From a virus, in IMG/VR virus record IMGVR_UViG_3300013093_002163, positions 1-45,676 of that record: 45,676 nucleotides of DNA. One strand, 5' to 3'. Of the stretch, positions 7,083 through 16,900 are shown piece by piece. The notes under the pieces were generated by a model. That model ran no database searches. It was not told the DNA's origin and saw nothing but the letters and a program-made list of their open reading frames with translations. The position numbers were made by a program, and so were the translations under genes. Positions within the stretch are counted from its first letter, which is position 1; every line of letters begins with the position of its first letter.

Positions 7083-7364
7083 TTATTCACTCGCTGGTAC
7101 TTTTTTTGGAGCAGTTGATGCTGGCTTAACTACTTCTGGTTCAACCGCAGGAGCAGTCTCTTGTTTTACTTCAACCCTAGCCTTAGGATTATGTTGATAA
7201 TATTCGGCTACAATTTCTTCACGCTTTTTTACTATCTGTCCACCTGGACCTAACTTATCTCCACGAGCATTTACTTTCATGTTGCCAATAGCTGGCATGA
7301 GCTCATGTTGGCCCTTTAATTTGTCCATATCAATCGGTTTACCACGCATTGTTTTGTATACCAT
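7083..7364 (-). CDS. Conserved-type small protein with disordered C-terminus
   Basis: A 93-residue protein with a basic, Gly-rich N-terminal half (KLKGQHELMPAIGNMKVNAR within residues 15-34) and a Pro/Ala/Val/Lys-rich tail that is probably disordered. AAGGAGA precedes the ATG. It abuts the GroES-like gene. I recognise the general type from marine T4-like phages but know no function. A virion or head-assembly partner of the chaperonin system is possible. Confidence 0.72.
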   Translation of the reverse strand: MVYKTMRGKPIDMDKLKGQHELMPAIGNMKVNARGDKLGPGGQIVKKREEIVAEYYQHNPKARVEVKQETAPAVEPEVVKPASTAPKKVPASE

Positions 7365-7375
7365 ATTGTTTCTCC

Positions 7376-7894
7376 TTATTTTAAGAATTCATTTATATCT
7401 AGGTTATATTTAATACTGTCAACTTTGTGTACACCTAATAGAAATAGTACATAACTTGCTACACTACTTCCACGTCCTACACCCCAAACAATATTATTTT
7501 TACGCATAGTATCTACCAAGTATTTAATATACTTCAACAGGTCGATCATATTATGTTGATAGAATAGTTCTAATTCCTCTGTAACCCTAGCATGTTGTTC
7601 TGGTGTACTACATTTAGAATAGATAAAATCTATATCTAAATTTTTATACTCCTCGGGCATAAACCAAATACTTTGGTTAATTTTATCAAATTCCTCTATG
7701 GAAATTGATAATGAATCTGGGATTTTTAGTTTGGGAATTCGATCAGCGTTTATTTCGCGGGATTGGTTATATTTGGTGATTACATCGATGTTATCAATAT
7801 AGACGTTTTCCAAGTTGTCAATCACACCTTCGTACAAGGCATTAACTGCCTCTTGTTCTGTAATTCTTACTTGCCCATACTTATTTGTTTTCAC
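7376..7894 (-). CDS. DnaE-like (family C polymerase palm) fragment protein
   Basis: A 172-residue protein whose C-terminal third matches the start of the catalytic palm of bacterial DNA polymerase III alpha. The VWGVGRGSSVASYVLFLLG region (residues 136-154) followed by DSIKYNLDINEFL corresponds to the GxGRGS...LVAYLLGI..DPLEFDLLFERFL region. In DnaE the catalytic DFDVDF motif follows almost at once; here the protein stops at residue 172, so the metal-binding aspartates are missing. Polymerase activity is therefore not expected. It may bind nucleotide or DNA, act as a decoy or interaction module, or be one part of a split protein. It overlaps the upstream gene by 14 nt and shows no sign of decay. 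Confidence 0.7.
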   Translation of the reverse strand: MKTNKYGQVRITEQEAVNALYEGVIDNLENVYIDNIDVITKYNQSREINADRIPKLKIPDSLSISIEEFDKINQSIWFMPEEYKNLDIDFIYSKCSTPEQHARVTEELELFYQHNMIDLLKYIKYLVDTMRKNNIVWGVGRGSSVASYVLFLLGVHKVDSIKYNLDINEFLK

Positions 7895-8426
7895 TCAATC
7901 CGCCTCGAACAATCTTTGGTTCAAATTTTGGACCAGTATCAATGTTGAGGTCATCCCATTTAACATCATTTAACGATCCTGTATACAAAGTATCTAAATT
8001 CCACCAAAAGTTTCCGTCTAGATCTAAACCGGATTCTTCTGGATCTTCTATACTGTATTGTACATGGCCGCCAACAAGGCTGTCAATAGAAATAAATTCA
8101 ATGTCTAAATAATTTTGAGTAATTACCAAGAATTTTCGAAATAATACACACCCTACAAAATAATCGTAAGGTTCTGATGGAAACATAACTGCGTTATTGA
8201 CCACACCATCTAATGTTTTGACTAGGGGGTTATCGTTAAAAACAAATATACTATTTTGTAGTCTAATATCAATAAATGCTTTTAATTTTCTTAGTCCTAT
8301 ATTAACATCAGGGCGTCCCTTATACTCGGGAGCAATACTCACACTAATATTGTATGTTGTGGGTAAAATAATTTTTTCGTTAACAAGAGTACAAGCAAAC
8401 GATGCTGGCCAAATGAATTGTGACAT
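7881..8426 (-). CDS. Conserved-type T4-like phage protein, function unknown
   Basis: A 181-residue beta-rich soluble protein with many aromatic and Asp residues, no membrane segment and no recognised catalytic motif. It begins 1 nt after the end of the 80-aa gene and overlaps the DnaE-like gene. It lies between tail-fibre genes and replication genes, so a baseplate or fibre-assembly role is possible but not shown. Confidence 0.7.
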   Translation of the reverse strand: MSQFIWPASFACTLVNEKIILPTTYNISVSIAPEYKGRPDVNIGLRKLKAFIDIRLQNSIFVFNDNPLVKTLDGVVNNAVMFPSEPYDYFVGCVLFRKFLVITQNYLDIEFISIDSLVGGHVQYSIEDPEESGLDLDGNFWWNLDTLYTGSLNDVKWDDLNIDTGPKFEPKIVRGGLSENK

Positions 8427-8427
8427 T

Positions 8428-8670
8428 TTAATCTATATTAATTAGACCATCTAGATCTTTGTTTTGTTTTGTCATTGTAGTTTCTATGGCAGCACGCTGA
8501 CGTTTGTTTAATTCTGATCTATACATGTCTAAGGTCATGACAATTTGTTGAGCCGCACTGCCCATGCCTAATCTCATGGCTGCATTATACTTTTTGCCTA
8601 AGTCTAAAACTTTAAGTTCGAGTTCGGCATCTTTTAACTTAGATAAATCGCCTACCAACGGATTAAACAT
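8428..8670 (-). CDS. Small helical protein downstream of the tail fibre
   Basis: An 80-residue helical protein rich in Leu, Lys and Met with a coiled-coil-like pattern (about residues 8-70). Its ATG overlaps the stop of the collar-domain fibre gene by one base, so the two are coupled. Small helical proteins after fibre genes are sometimes fibre-assembly chaperones, but no sequence motif shows this here. Confidence 0.7.
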   Translation of the reverse strand: MFNPLVGDLSKLKDAELELKVLDLGKKYNAAMRLGMGSAAQQIVMTLDMYRSELNKRQRAAIETTMTKQNKDLDGLINID

Positions 8671-10391
8671 TAGCTACCTTGATTTGGCTGTGTGGTAGTG
8701 TTTCCTGTGACCTTCATAATATAGCAAAGAGCATAGTATGGAGGAAGGTTTGCGTAGGTTGTGCTAGTACCAGTTGATGCAATAGTAATATTGGCATTAG
8801 CATACAGTGTATAAGATGAAGCTAGTTGTGTATCGTTACCGCCAGTTAGGTTAGCACCCGCCGCTACATTTCCACTACTAGTGGTGTAATAGTTAAATTG
8901 GTGTTCGTGTCCAGCACCTTCGTTTGGCTCAATTGTAGCGTGAGTGTGTAATGGAACTATGGCATCAGCATGACCGCCTGTTTGTGTGGCAGTGTTTGTA
9001 ATTGAAGTTACCGCAGATCCTTGGAAATCAGATCCAGCACCAATTACAAATTGATTTACCAAATTAGGAGTTCCATTTGTACCATTACATAGAGCCCAAC
9101 CATAGGGAATACTTGCTACAGATCCGTACCACATGATAATACTACCATAAGGTAGTACTTGGTGTACAAAGTTAGTGTTGGCCAAATTAGTACTGTTATC
9201 TGTGGTAGTAGTCACAGCCATAGTACTGGCTACAAATGTATTTGTAGTTTGCTGACCAAAATTTGCGTAGGTAATTTCCACGTAGTTTTGATTAGCATAA
9301 ATTGAGCCTTCAAAATTTGTTGCTGTACCACTGTATGTATTGGCAGCATGACTAGCCATACTGGCTAGGATTGGGAACGCTGTAGACTCGCCGTAATCAC
9401 GGAAAGTAGGATTTCTAAAAATTATCTGTCCTGTACCAATACCATCTGGGAACGCAGGTGTACAAGTAATTGTTGAATTGGTTGAATTAACATTTACCAC
9501 TGTTAACACAGTGCTAGTTGTCTTAACTCCAAATGTTGCCCCAACAATAATACCATCGACAGAGTCTACTTGGAATTGAGTAGCAGTGGTAGCACTGGGG
9601 CTTGACCAATTGCCTGCCACAATGTTGGCAGTAATATAATTTGGAGTAAAGGCTACATTGCCTGCTACTAGATTACTGTTTAATTGTGATGTTACTCTTA
9701 ATACGCCATTAGCACCTGAAGTTGTGCTAATTGAATAAAATTGGTTATTTGAAACGTTACCGTTGGGATTTGATACAACATACTGCGAAGCTACCTGGGT
9801 AACTGTGCTTGTGCTACTAATAATTAATTCATTTACTAGATGAACAAATGTGGTTGCTGTAGATGCTGTAGCAGAAAATTCATTTAGTAGTGTAAACACA
9901 CTAGTTGGTGCGGTCAACAAATATGGATTGGCTGATGGCCCCAAAGCAGTAGCGCCTACAAAATTAACACTGGTTGCCCCTGATCCTGTGGGTGTAATTA
10001 GCAAAGTTAATTCCGAAGCCAGTCCTTGTCCGGGCCAATTGGCCACTGTGATGTTATGTACACCAGAATTTAATTCAATATTTTGATAATTTCCTAAACT
10101 ATAGTCAATGGTAATGTCGCCACTTTGTGCGCCATTTTCCCATAATGTTTCTGAAACATTTACTAAATTTACATCAGAAATGGTATTACCATTAAATGTA
10201 GTTGTTGTATTTGTAACATCAACAGCATATGAACTAAGGTAATTTGTAGCTGAATTAATTTCAGTCAATGCGTTAGCAATGTTTTCCCAGTTGTCTCTAA
10301 AAGTCTGGCTGTTATTATCTTGCCCAGGAACCGGGAAAGTCAAATTTATATTATTAATATAAGCGCCAGCTGTTGTTGCAGATATTGTCAC
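8670..10391 (-). CDS. Tail fibre protein with phage collar domain (short-tail-fibre type)
   Basis: A 573-residue virion protein. The N-terminus has a PGQDNNSQTFRDNW segment, the start of a helical attachment region seen in T4-like fibre or baseplate proteins. The middle is a Thr/Ser/Asn/Val-rich beta repeat region. The C-terminus has a Collar domain: GSIIMWYG...PYGWALCNG...PNLVNQFVIGAG, then histidine pairs HTH and HEH like the metal-binding HxH of T4 gp12 and gp37, ending with LPPYYALCYIMKV. It should bind the host surface. A TTG at 10397 is only one base from GGAG, so the GTG at 10391 (7-nt spacing) is the likely start. A GGTAAATA late-type promoter lies 23 nt upstream. Confidence 0.88.
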   Translation of the reverse strand: MTISATTAGAYINNINLTFPVPGQDNNSQTFRDNWENIANALTEINSATNYLSSYAVDVTNTTTTFNGNTISDVNLVNVSETLWENGAQSGDITIDYSLGNYQNIELNSGVHNITVANWPGQGLASELTLLITPTGSGATSVNFVGATALGPSANPYLLTAPTSVFTLLNEFSATASTATTFVHLVNELIISSTSTVTQVASQYVVSNPNGNVSNNQFYSISTTSGANGVLRVTSQLNSNLVAGNVAFTPNYITANIVAGNWSSPSATTATQFQVDSVDGIIVGATFGVKTTSTVLTVVNVNSTNSTITCTPAFPDGIGTGQIIFRNPTFRDYGESTAFPILASMASHAANTYSGTATNFEGSIYANQNYVEITYANFGQQTTNTFVASTMAVTTTTDNSTNLANTNFVHQVLPYGSIIMWYGSVASIPYGWALCNGTNGTPNLVNQFVIGAGSDFQGSAVTSITNTATQTGGHADAIVPLHTHATIEPNEGAGHEHQFNYYTTSSGNVAAGANLTGGNDTQLASSYTLYANANITIASTGTSTTYANLPPYYALCYIMKVTGNTTTQPNQGS

Positions 10392-10413
10392 TATCAATCT
10401 CCGTTGTTTTTAA

Positions 10414-10421
10414 TATTTACC
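10414..10421 (-). promoter_or_regulatory. Late-type promoter element GGTAAATA
   Basis: On the minus strand this reads GGTAAATA, 23 nt before the GTG start at 10391 and in the 34-nt gap after the collagen-like gene. The identical octamer lies before the 763-aa structural gene (22421-22428). It matches T4 late promoters in the last six bases. Confidence 0.45.
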
Positions 10422-10431
10422 GTAATTGATT

Positions 10432-12279
10432 TCATGGCAATTTTTTCTTAATTATTTCAAGTTCGACACTAAGTTCTTTAATGGCTTCTATCAATAATGG
10501 CACTAGTTTCTCATATCGAACAGTCAAGTATCCGTCTTCACGAACTACTACCACTTCTGGTAATACTCGTTGTACTTCTTGAGCAATAACCCCTGCCTCA
10601 GTTTCCTGACTGTCTTTGCCAATAGTGGCAGCCAAATCATTCCAATTATAAGTAATACCGTTTAATTCTAATACCTTGGCCAAACCATTGCTAATATTTG
10701 TAATATTGGTTTTTAATCTAATGTCAGAGGGCGCCGCATAGAATGCTGTGATATCACCTGTGGCATTTATACTGCCATTTACATAAAGAATATTATTATT
10801 ATAGTCCCATGTTAAACTATTAGTACCTGTTGCAGCACCTGAATAATTGTATATAATTTCTCTATCAGTGCCTGCTACCGGACCTACTGATCCAGCATAG
10901 CCAATACTGCCGCTATAGCCTAACCCGCCTACGCTGCCTGAATAGCCTGTAGCGCCTAAACCAACACTACCGGTATAACCAAATGGTCCCTGTGGACCTG
11001 TTGGGCCAGCAATACCTCTGACTCCTATTGAACCATCGTAGCCTTGACTACCTGTATATCCTATTGAACCAGACGGACCACTAACTGTACTAGCCGATCC
11101 TGTATAGCCCAATGGACCTGACACCGTACTAGCACTACCTGTGTAACCTAAACTACCGGTATACCCTAATGGTCCAGACGGTCCACTTACAGTACTTTTT
11201 GAACCTGTGTAGCCTAAACTACCTGAATAGCCAATGGGCCCAATACTGCCATCATATCCATTGATACCTAAAGATCCTGCGTAACCGTTAGTTCCAATAC
11301 TACCAGAATACCCAATAACGCCTTGACTACCGGTATAGCCTAAACTACCGGTATAGCCTAATGGTCCGCTAACACTGCTTGCTGACCCACTATATCCTAT
11401 GCTTCCTGTATATCCTGGAGCTGTGCTTGCCGAGCCTGTATAGCCTACCGACCCTGTATAGCCAATGCTACCAGTATATCCTAAATCACCTAAACTACCA
11501 GTATATCCTTGTGGGCCAACACTACCTGAATAACCCAAATCGCCAACACTACCAGTATAACCTTGTGGACCAATACTACCAGCATAGCCAATTGGACCAC
11601 GACTTCCGGTGTATCCTATACTGCCAGTGTAACCAAAACTTCCACTGTATCCTGTAGGCCCTTGAACACCTGCTGAACCAGTGTAGCCTACACTACCTGT
11701 GTATCCTATACTGCCACTGAAACCTATACTGCCACTAAATCCTGTTTGTGTACTAGCTGAACCAGCGTAACCTTGACTGCCTGTGTATCCTACGCTTCCA
11801 GAATAACCAGTAGGTCCGCTAATTGAACTAGCACTACCAGTGTAGCCCACGCTGCCATCATAACCTCTTGGACCTTGAGATCCTACTGATCCAGAAAAAC
11901 CAATAGCACTGGCCGCGCCAACTGATCCAGTATAACCCACTGAACCGGTATAGCCCAGTCCCCCAATACTGCCTGTATAGCCTGGAACTGTACTGGCTGA
12001 CCCTGTATAGCCTGAACCTTGACTGCCTGTATAGCCCAGTCCTGATGGACCCATGCTACCACTATACCCGATTGGTCCCTGTGGACCAAGACTACCAGTA
12101 TATCCAATTGGACCGCTAGGCCCTTGCGGACCAGGTGAACCTTGAGCATTTACTAGAGTTGCTACTTGCGAGACTGTAATAGTTTCATCTACACCGCCGT
12201 CTTGAACAATGAACAAGGTAGTCGCTGTCGTGGGATTGGTTAAAACGGGTAAGCTGGTTAGATCTGGTCTATTAGTCAT
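10432..12279 (-). CDS. Collagen-like fibre protein with C-terminal S74 self-cleaving chaperone
   Basis: A 615-residue protein. Residues 1-50 are a non-repetitive attachment segment. Residues about 53-470 are Gly-x-y triplets, mostly GYT-GSx with some GPQ and GPS, which should form a collagen triple helix. A globular linker follows, then a C-terminal Peptidase_S74 (intramolecular chaperone) domain starting SDIRLKTNI. In this family the Ser of SDxRLK and a nearby Lys drive autocleavage after the domain has trimerised the fibre. The C-terminal helix ends the chaperone. It is one of three neighbouring collagen-like genes, probably host-binding fibres. Confidence 0.88.
   Translation of the reverse strand: MTNRPDLTSLPVLTNPTTATTLFIVQDGGVDETITVSQVATLVNAQGSPGPQGPSGPIGYTGSLGPQGPIGYSGSMGPSGLGYTGSQGSGYTGSASTVPGYTGSIGGLGYTGSVGYTGSVGAASAIGFSGSVGSQGPRGYDGSVGYTGSASSISGPTGYSGSVGYTGSQGYAGSASTQTGFSGSIGFSGSIGYTGSVGYTGSAGVQGPTGYSGSFGYTGSIGYTGSRGPIGYAGSIGPQGYTGSVGDLGYSGSVGPQGYTGSLGDLGYTGSIGYTGSVGYTGSASTAPGYTGSIGYSGSASSVSGPLGYTGSLGYTGSQGVIGYSGSIGTNGYAGSLGINGYDGSIGPIGYSGSLGYTGSKSTVSGPSGPLGYTGSLGYTGSASTVSGPLGYTGSASTVSGPSGSIGYTGSQGYDGSIGVRGIAGPTGPQGPFGYTGSVGLGATGYSGSVGGLGYSGSIGYAGSVGPVAGTDREIIYNYSGAATGTNSLTWDYNNNILYVNGSINATGDITAFYAAPSDIRLKTNITNISNGLAKVLELNGITYNWNDLAATIGKDSQETEAGVIAQEVQRVLPEVVVVREDGYLTVRYEKLVPLLIEAIKELSVELEIIKKKLP
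10870..12123 (-). repeat. Collagen-like triplet repeat region 1
   Basis: About 420 residues of continuous Gly-x-y triplets, dominated by GYTGSx and GYSGSx with GPQGPx insertions and AST linkers. Codons for the same residues vary greatly between units, so the repeat is stronger in protein than in DNA. Confidence 0.9.
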
Positions 12280-12290
12280 TATTTAGGTAC

Positions 12291-12309
12291 CTATCATACA
12301 AATTGATAG
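12291..12309 (-). promoter_or_regulatory. Leader hairpin before the S74 collagen gene
   Basis: A perfect 6-bp inverted repeat CTATCA / TGATAG (12291-12296 and 12304-12309) with a 7-nt loop lies between the late-type promoter and the ATG at 12279. On the transcript the 3' arm runs into the weak ribosome site AGGT, so it could limit translation. It resembles the hairpin at 22399-22420. Confidence 0.4.
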
Positions 12310-12311
12310 TG

Positions 12312-12319
12312 TATTTATG
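12312..12319 (-). promoter_or_regulatory. Late-type promoter element CATAAATA
   Basis: On the minus strand this reads CATAAATA, 33 nt before the ATG at 12279, in the gap between two collagen-like genes. It is one base from the T4 late consensus and identical to the element at 3260-3267. Confidence 0.5.
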
Positions 12320-12322
12320 TGT

Positions 12323-13891
12323 TTACCAAGTTGTGATATCTGTAGAAATATTACCCAATCTAACCCAGGTATTCGTATCTACACAAATATATACAAAGTT
12401 ACTATCCCAAGCAATTTGTCCTGTACTGCCTGCGCTGTTTGGTGTTAGTGTGGCATTTTGTACGCTTAATGTTGAACCAACACTACCAGTGTAGCCTACA
12501 CTACCGCTATATCCGCCTGCTGGTCCTTGTGGACCTTGACTTCCAGCGTAGCCAATTAATCCTTTACTACCAGTATAACCAGTGGCTGTACTGGCTGATC
12601 CTGTGTAACCAATAACACCTAAACTACCAGTATAACCAGTGGCTGTACTGGCTGATCCTGTGTAACCAGTAATACCTAAACTACCAGTGTAACCAGTAAC
12701 TGTACTGGCTGATCCAGTATACCCAGTTGCTGTACTGGCCGAACCTGTATACCCCCTGCTGCCAGTATATCCCAAGCTACCACTGAATCCTAAATTACCC
12801 TGACTTCCGGTGTATCCGCCAGCAGGACCTTGTGGACCTTGACTACCTGTATATCCGTGGCTTCCGTTGTATCCTGCGCTGCCTGTGTAGCCGCCTGGAG
12901 TTCCTTGACTACCGGCATACCCCCCTGGGCCGGGTATTGTACTAGCAGATCCAGTAAATCCACTACTACCTGTAAACCCAACGCTGCCATTAAATCCATT
13001 AGACCCTGCACTACCAGTATAGCCAATACTGCCAGAATATCCAGTTTGTGTGCTAGCACTACCAGTATAACCAATAGCACTGGCCGCACCAATACTACCA
13101 GTATAACCTAAACTACCTGTATAACCTAAAGATCCGGCACTACCAGCATAGCCAAAAACTCCACGACTGCCTGTAAATCCTATGAGTCCTTGATCGCCTA
13201 CACTACCGGTATAACCACCTGGGCTTCCTTGACTACCTACATAGCCCACTGTGCCTTGACTTCCAGTATACCCCAGCGGACCTTGTGGTCCTTGTGGACC
13301 CGCAGATCCAGTATAACCAGAACTTCCATAATAGCCCATACTACCAGTAAAGCCTGTTTGTGTACTAGCTGAACCAGTATATCCTGTATGTCCGTAACTA
13401 CCAGCGTAGCCAACACTGCCTGCAAATCCTACACTACCAGTAAAGCCTGTTTGTGTACTAGCTGAACCAGTATAACCTTGTGGTCCTTGCGCTCCCACTG
13501 AACCGGTATAGCCAACGCTGCCAGTATAACCTAAACTACCACTGTAGCCAATAAATCCTCTAGCACCAATACTTCCACTGTAGCCAATACTTCCGCTGAA
13601 TCCCTGTGGTCCAGCACTGCCGGTGTATCCTTTACTGCCAGTGAATCCAAAAATTCCTTGGCTGCCGGTATAGCCCTGCGGGCCTTGACTACCATCATAT
13701 CCGTGATTACCTGACTGACCAACACTACCGTCGTAGCCTATTGATCCAGTATATCCTTGGGCCAATGTAACAATATTTGCCAAACTTATTTGCTGTGTAC
13801 GCCCGGGTGTGTAGTTCAAATTGGCCACAGGCACGGTGATATTAACAGCAGTGGATGTAGTTAGTAGTGGTAAGTCAATTATTTGTGTCAT
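12323..13891 (-). CDS. Collagen-like fibre protein (522 aa)
   Basis: Residues 1-45 form a non-repetitive head (MTQIIDLPLL...) related to the heads of the flanking collagen-like proteins. Residues about 46-471 are collagen triplets of GYTGSx, GFTGSx and GPQGPx type with repeated AST linkers. The last about 50 residues are a small globular cap (TGQIAWDSNFVYICVDTNTW) of the kind that ends phage fibre proteins and may start trimerisation. AGGA lies 8 nt before the ATG and an AGTAAATA element lies further up. No S74 domain is present. Confidence 0.87.
   Translation of the reverse strand: MTQIIDLPLLTTSTAVNITVPVANLNYTPGRTQQISLANIVTLAQGYTGSIGYDGSVGQSGNHGYDGSQGPQGYTGSQGIFGFTGSKGYTGSAGPQGFSGSIGYSGSIGARGFIGYSGSLGYTGSVGYTGSVGAQGPQGYTGSASTQTGFTGSVGFAGSVGYAGSYGHTGYTGSASTQTGFTGSMGYYGSSGYTGSAGPQGPQGPLGYTGSQGTVGYVGSQGSPGGYTGSVGDQGLIGFTGSRGVFGYAGSAGSLGYTGSLGYTGSIGAASAIGYTGSASTQTGYSGSIGYTGSAGSNGFNGSVGFTGSSGFTGSASTIPGPGGYAGSQGTPGGYTGSAGYNGSHGYTGSQGPQGPAGGYTGSQGNLGFSGSLGYTGSRGYTGSASTATGYTGSASTVTGYTGSLGITGYTGSASTATGYTGSLGVIGYTGSASTATGYTGSKGLIGYAGSQGPQGPAGGYSGSVGYTGSVGSTLSVQNATLTPNSAGSTGQIAWDSNFVYICVDTNTWVRLGNISTDITTW
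12477..13756 (-). repeat. Collagen-like triplet repeat region 2
   Basis: Gly-x-y triplets as in region 1. Near 12567-12668 a DNA segment of about 45 bp is repeated exactly with a 57-bp (19-residue) period, a sign of recent tandem duplication. A 68-bp stretch at 12984-13051 is identical to one in the next gene. Confidence 0.9.
12984..13051 (-). repeat. 68-bp exact repeat, copy in the 522-aa fibre gene
   Basis: This stretch is identical to 15373-15440 in the 1292-aa fibre gene, although most other repeat units in the two genes differ at synonymous sites. It suggests recent recombination or gene conversion between the genes. Confidence 0.85.
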
Positions 13892-13912
13892 TTTAGTGTC
13901 CTGGTATTCTCT

Positions 13913-13920
13913 TATTTACT
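13913..13920 (-). promoter_or_regulatory. Late-type promoter element AGTAAATA
   Basis: On the minus strand this reads AGTAAATA, 22 nt before the ATG at 13891, in a 34-nt gap between two collagen-like genes. It shares TAAATA with the other late-type candidates. Confidence 0.35.
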
Positions 13921-13925
13921 GTATT

Positions 13926-16900
13926 TTATCCTATGAACCAACCTGTTCCGTTGCTGAATACTGGTACATAATAAATGCTATTACCAACATAGGCTGAGGC
14001 AAATGTTGTGGTATTAGCATCAGTTACAAATGCTCGAGCACCTACTCCAGCTGAAGTAGCAGTTGGAATATTAGACTGTGTATAAATCACAGTGCTAAAA
14101 GAAGAACCAGTGTATCCTGTTGAACCGGTATATCCTGTAGATCCTTTTGATCCAACATACCCTGCTTGTGTGCTGGCTGACCCGGTATAACCTGACGGCC
14201 CTTGACTTCCTGCACTGCCTGCGTATCCTGATGGCCCTTGTGATCCTCCTGGTCCTGATGGCCCTTGTGGTCCAATACTTCCTGTATAACCAACACTACC
14301 CCAATAACCAGTGCTTCCAACAAAACCAGCACTACCTGCATATCCTGAAGGGCCCTGTGGACCAATACTACCAGCATATCCACTACTGCCAGCAAATCCA
14401 CTGCTACCAGTATAGCCTACACTTCCCCAATAACCACCGCTGCCAGCATAACCTAAACTACCACTGAATCCCAATCCGCCAATTGATCCTGAATAGCCAA
14501 CTGATCCACTATATCCTAAACTTCCAGTAAACCCAGCACTACCTGAGTAACCTGTACTTCCACCATAACCGGCACCAGCTGATCCAGTAAACCCAGTACT
14601 ACCTGAATATCCAATACTGCCAGTGAACCCCGTGCTTCCTTGATAACCTGCGCTACCAAAGTATCCTATAGGGCCCTGAGCACCAACACTACCCCAATAT
14701 CCTTGTGATCCAGCATAACCTTGAGTGCCATTACTGCCTGAATACCCAGCACTGCCAGTAAATCCTGTTGTTCCCTGTGACCCAGCATAGCCTTGACTGC
14801 CTGCGTAGCCACGACTACCTGTGTAGCCACCTGGTGTGCCTTGACTTCCAGCATAACCTATACTGCCAGCACTACCTGTGTACCCGCCTGGAGTTCCTTG
14901 GCTACCTGTGTATCCAAAACCTCCACCAGTGCTGGTACTGACAGCAAATCCATTGATGTACACACTGGTAGCAGTTAAAACACCGTTGATGTAGGCCCCG
15001 CCTTTGACAGTTAATACTTCTCCTGCGTAATTGGTAGTTGTGCCAACTCCAGATATAAATGAATATATTCCGCCTGTGGAAGGATATATTTGTACTCCAT
15101 TAGATGTTACTAAAAGGTTTGAATTGAGGCTACTGAATAATACTGGTTGATAGCCGGCAAAGGTATTGCCATAGGCCACAGACACTGTGCCAGTTGAACC
15201 AGTATAACCTTGACTTCCGTCAAATCCTTTGAATCCTTGACTACCATCATAACCCACACTACCAGTGTATCCACCTGGGTCACCTTTGCTACCTGTAAAT
15301 CCAAGAAATCCACTACTACCTGTAAACCCAACAGCACCGATACTGCCTGTATATCCGCCCGCATCGCCTTTACTGCCATTAAATCCATTAGACCCTGCAC
15401 TACCAGTATAGCCAATACTGCCAGAATATCCAGTTTGTGTACTAGCAGATCCAGCATAGCCTTGACTGCCAGCAAATCCTTGACTTCCAACATACCCCGC
15501 ACTACCAGTGTAGCCGCCACTGCCAGCAAACCCCTGTGTGCCAATACCTGGAGTTCCTTGGCTTCCAGTATATCCCACACTTCCAGCGAACCCATTACTG
15601 CCTGAAAATCCATTACTTCCAGCGTAACCCACGGCTGCGGCAGCTCCGGCACTGCCTGTAAACCCAACACTACCTGTATAGCCTATTTGTCCAGCAACAC
15701 CTATACTTCCTGCATAACCCTGCGGTCCTTGTGCCCCAACACTACCTGAATATCCAATAAGGCCGGCCTGTCCTACGCTTCCAGTAAATCCTGTACTTCC
15801 AGAAAATCCGTTAGTACCTGTTGATCCAGCACTACCAGCAAATCCTTGACTGCCTGTATATCCTAATGGTCCACTTGGACCAGCTACACTGCTTGCTGAC
15901 CCAGTATAACCTGTGAAGCCAAAACTTCCTGTGAATCCCACACTTCCGTTGTATCCGGCACTGCCCACAAAACCAGCACTGCCTGCGTATCCTTGTGAAC
16001 CAGTATAGGCTTGGCTACCAGTATAACCAACAGCGCCTACACTACCAGCGTAGCCAATACTACCCCAGTATCCTTGTGATCCAGCATAACCTTGACTGCC
16101 TGTATAACCAAAACTGCCCCAATAGCCAGCTGATCCAGCATAGCCTTGGCTGCCGGTGAATCCTGTAGGTCCTGCTATAACACCTGCGTTAAGGAAACCA
16201 TTATAATAATCACCCACAGCTGGCCCACTGGTACCAGTACCGCCAGTATATACCCATAAATCACCAGTATCTGCACTGATGTAGGAATCACCGTTAACAG
16301 CACCAGATGATGGTAAACCAGTATATGTTGCTATTGATCCCTTGATAGTAAACGATGTACCTTGACTACCTACATAACCTTTACTGCCAGTATAACCCAC
16401 TGTTCCTTGTGATCCTATTGATCCAGTGTAACCCAAACCGCCTTGTATACCAACGCTGCCAGTAAACCCTATGCTACCAGTAAACCCAGTACTGCCTGAA
16501 AATCCATTACTTCCACTATAGCCCAAGCTACCTTGGAACCCTAAACTACCTGCGTAGCCTAAACTGCCAGTGTAGCCCAATGGGCCTTGCGGGCCTTGCG
16601 CGCCTACACTACCACTATATCCTTGGCTACCTGAAAACCCAATACTGCCAGTAAATCCTAAACTACCTGCGTAGCCTATGCTACCAGTATAACCTGCCGA
16701 ACCTTGACTGCCTGTAAATCCCAAACTACCGGTGAACCCTAAACTACCAATACTACCTGTATAACCTTGTGGACCTTGTGGCCCTTGTATACCACCAGCA
16801 TCGACCCAACCGCTATTATTTCTTGATGCGCCATAAAACCATAAATTGCCTGTGGTAATATCAACGTATCCATCACCAATTGTGGTATCACCTGTGGCTA

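Noticed and set aside
7376-7894. DnaE-like gene as a broken pseudogene
   Set aside because: The frame is intact with overlapping neighbours, and no palm remainder was seen downstream in other frames before the next gene.
11883-12149. Long open frames in other phases of the collagen-like genes, both strands
   Set aside because: They are by-products of the triplet repeat; their translations are low-complexity Val/Leu/Gln or Tyr/Gln strings with no ribosome sites.
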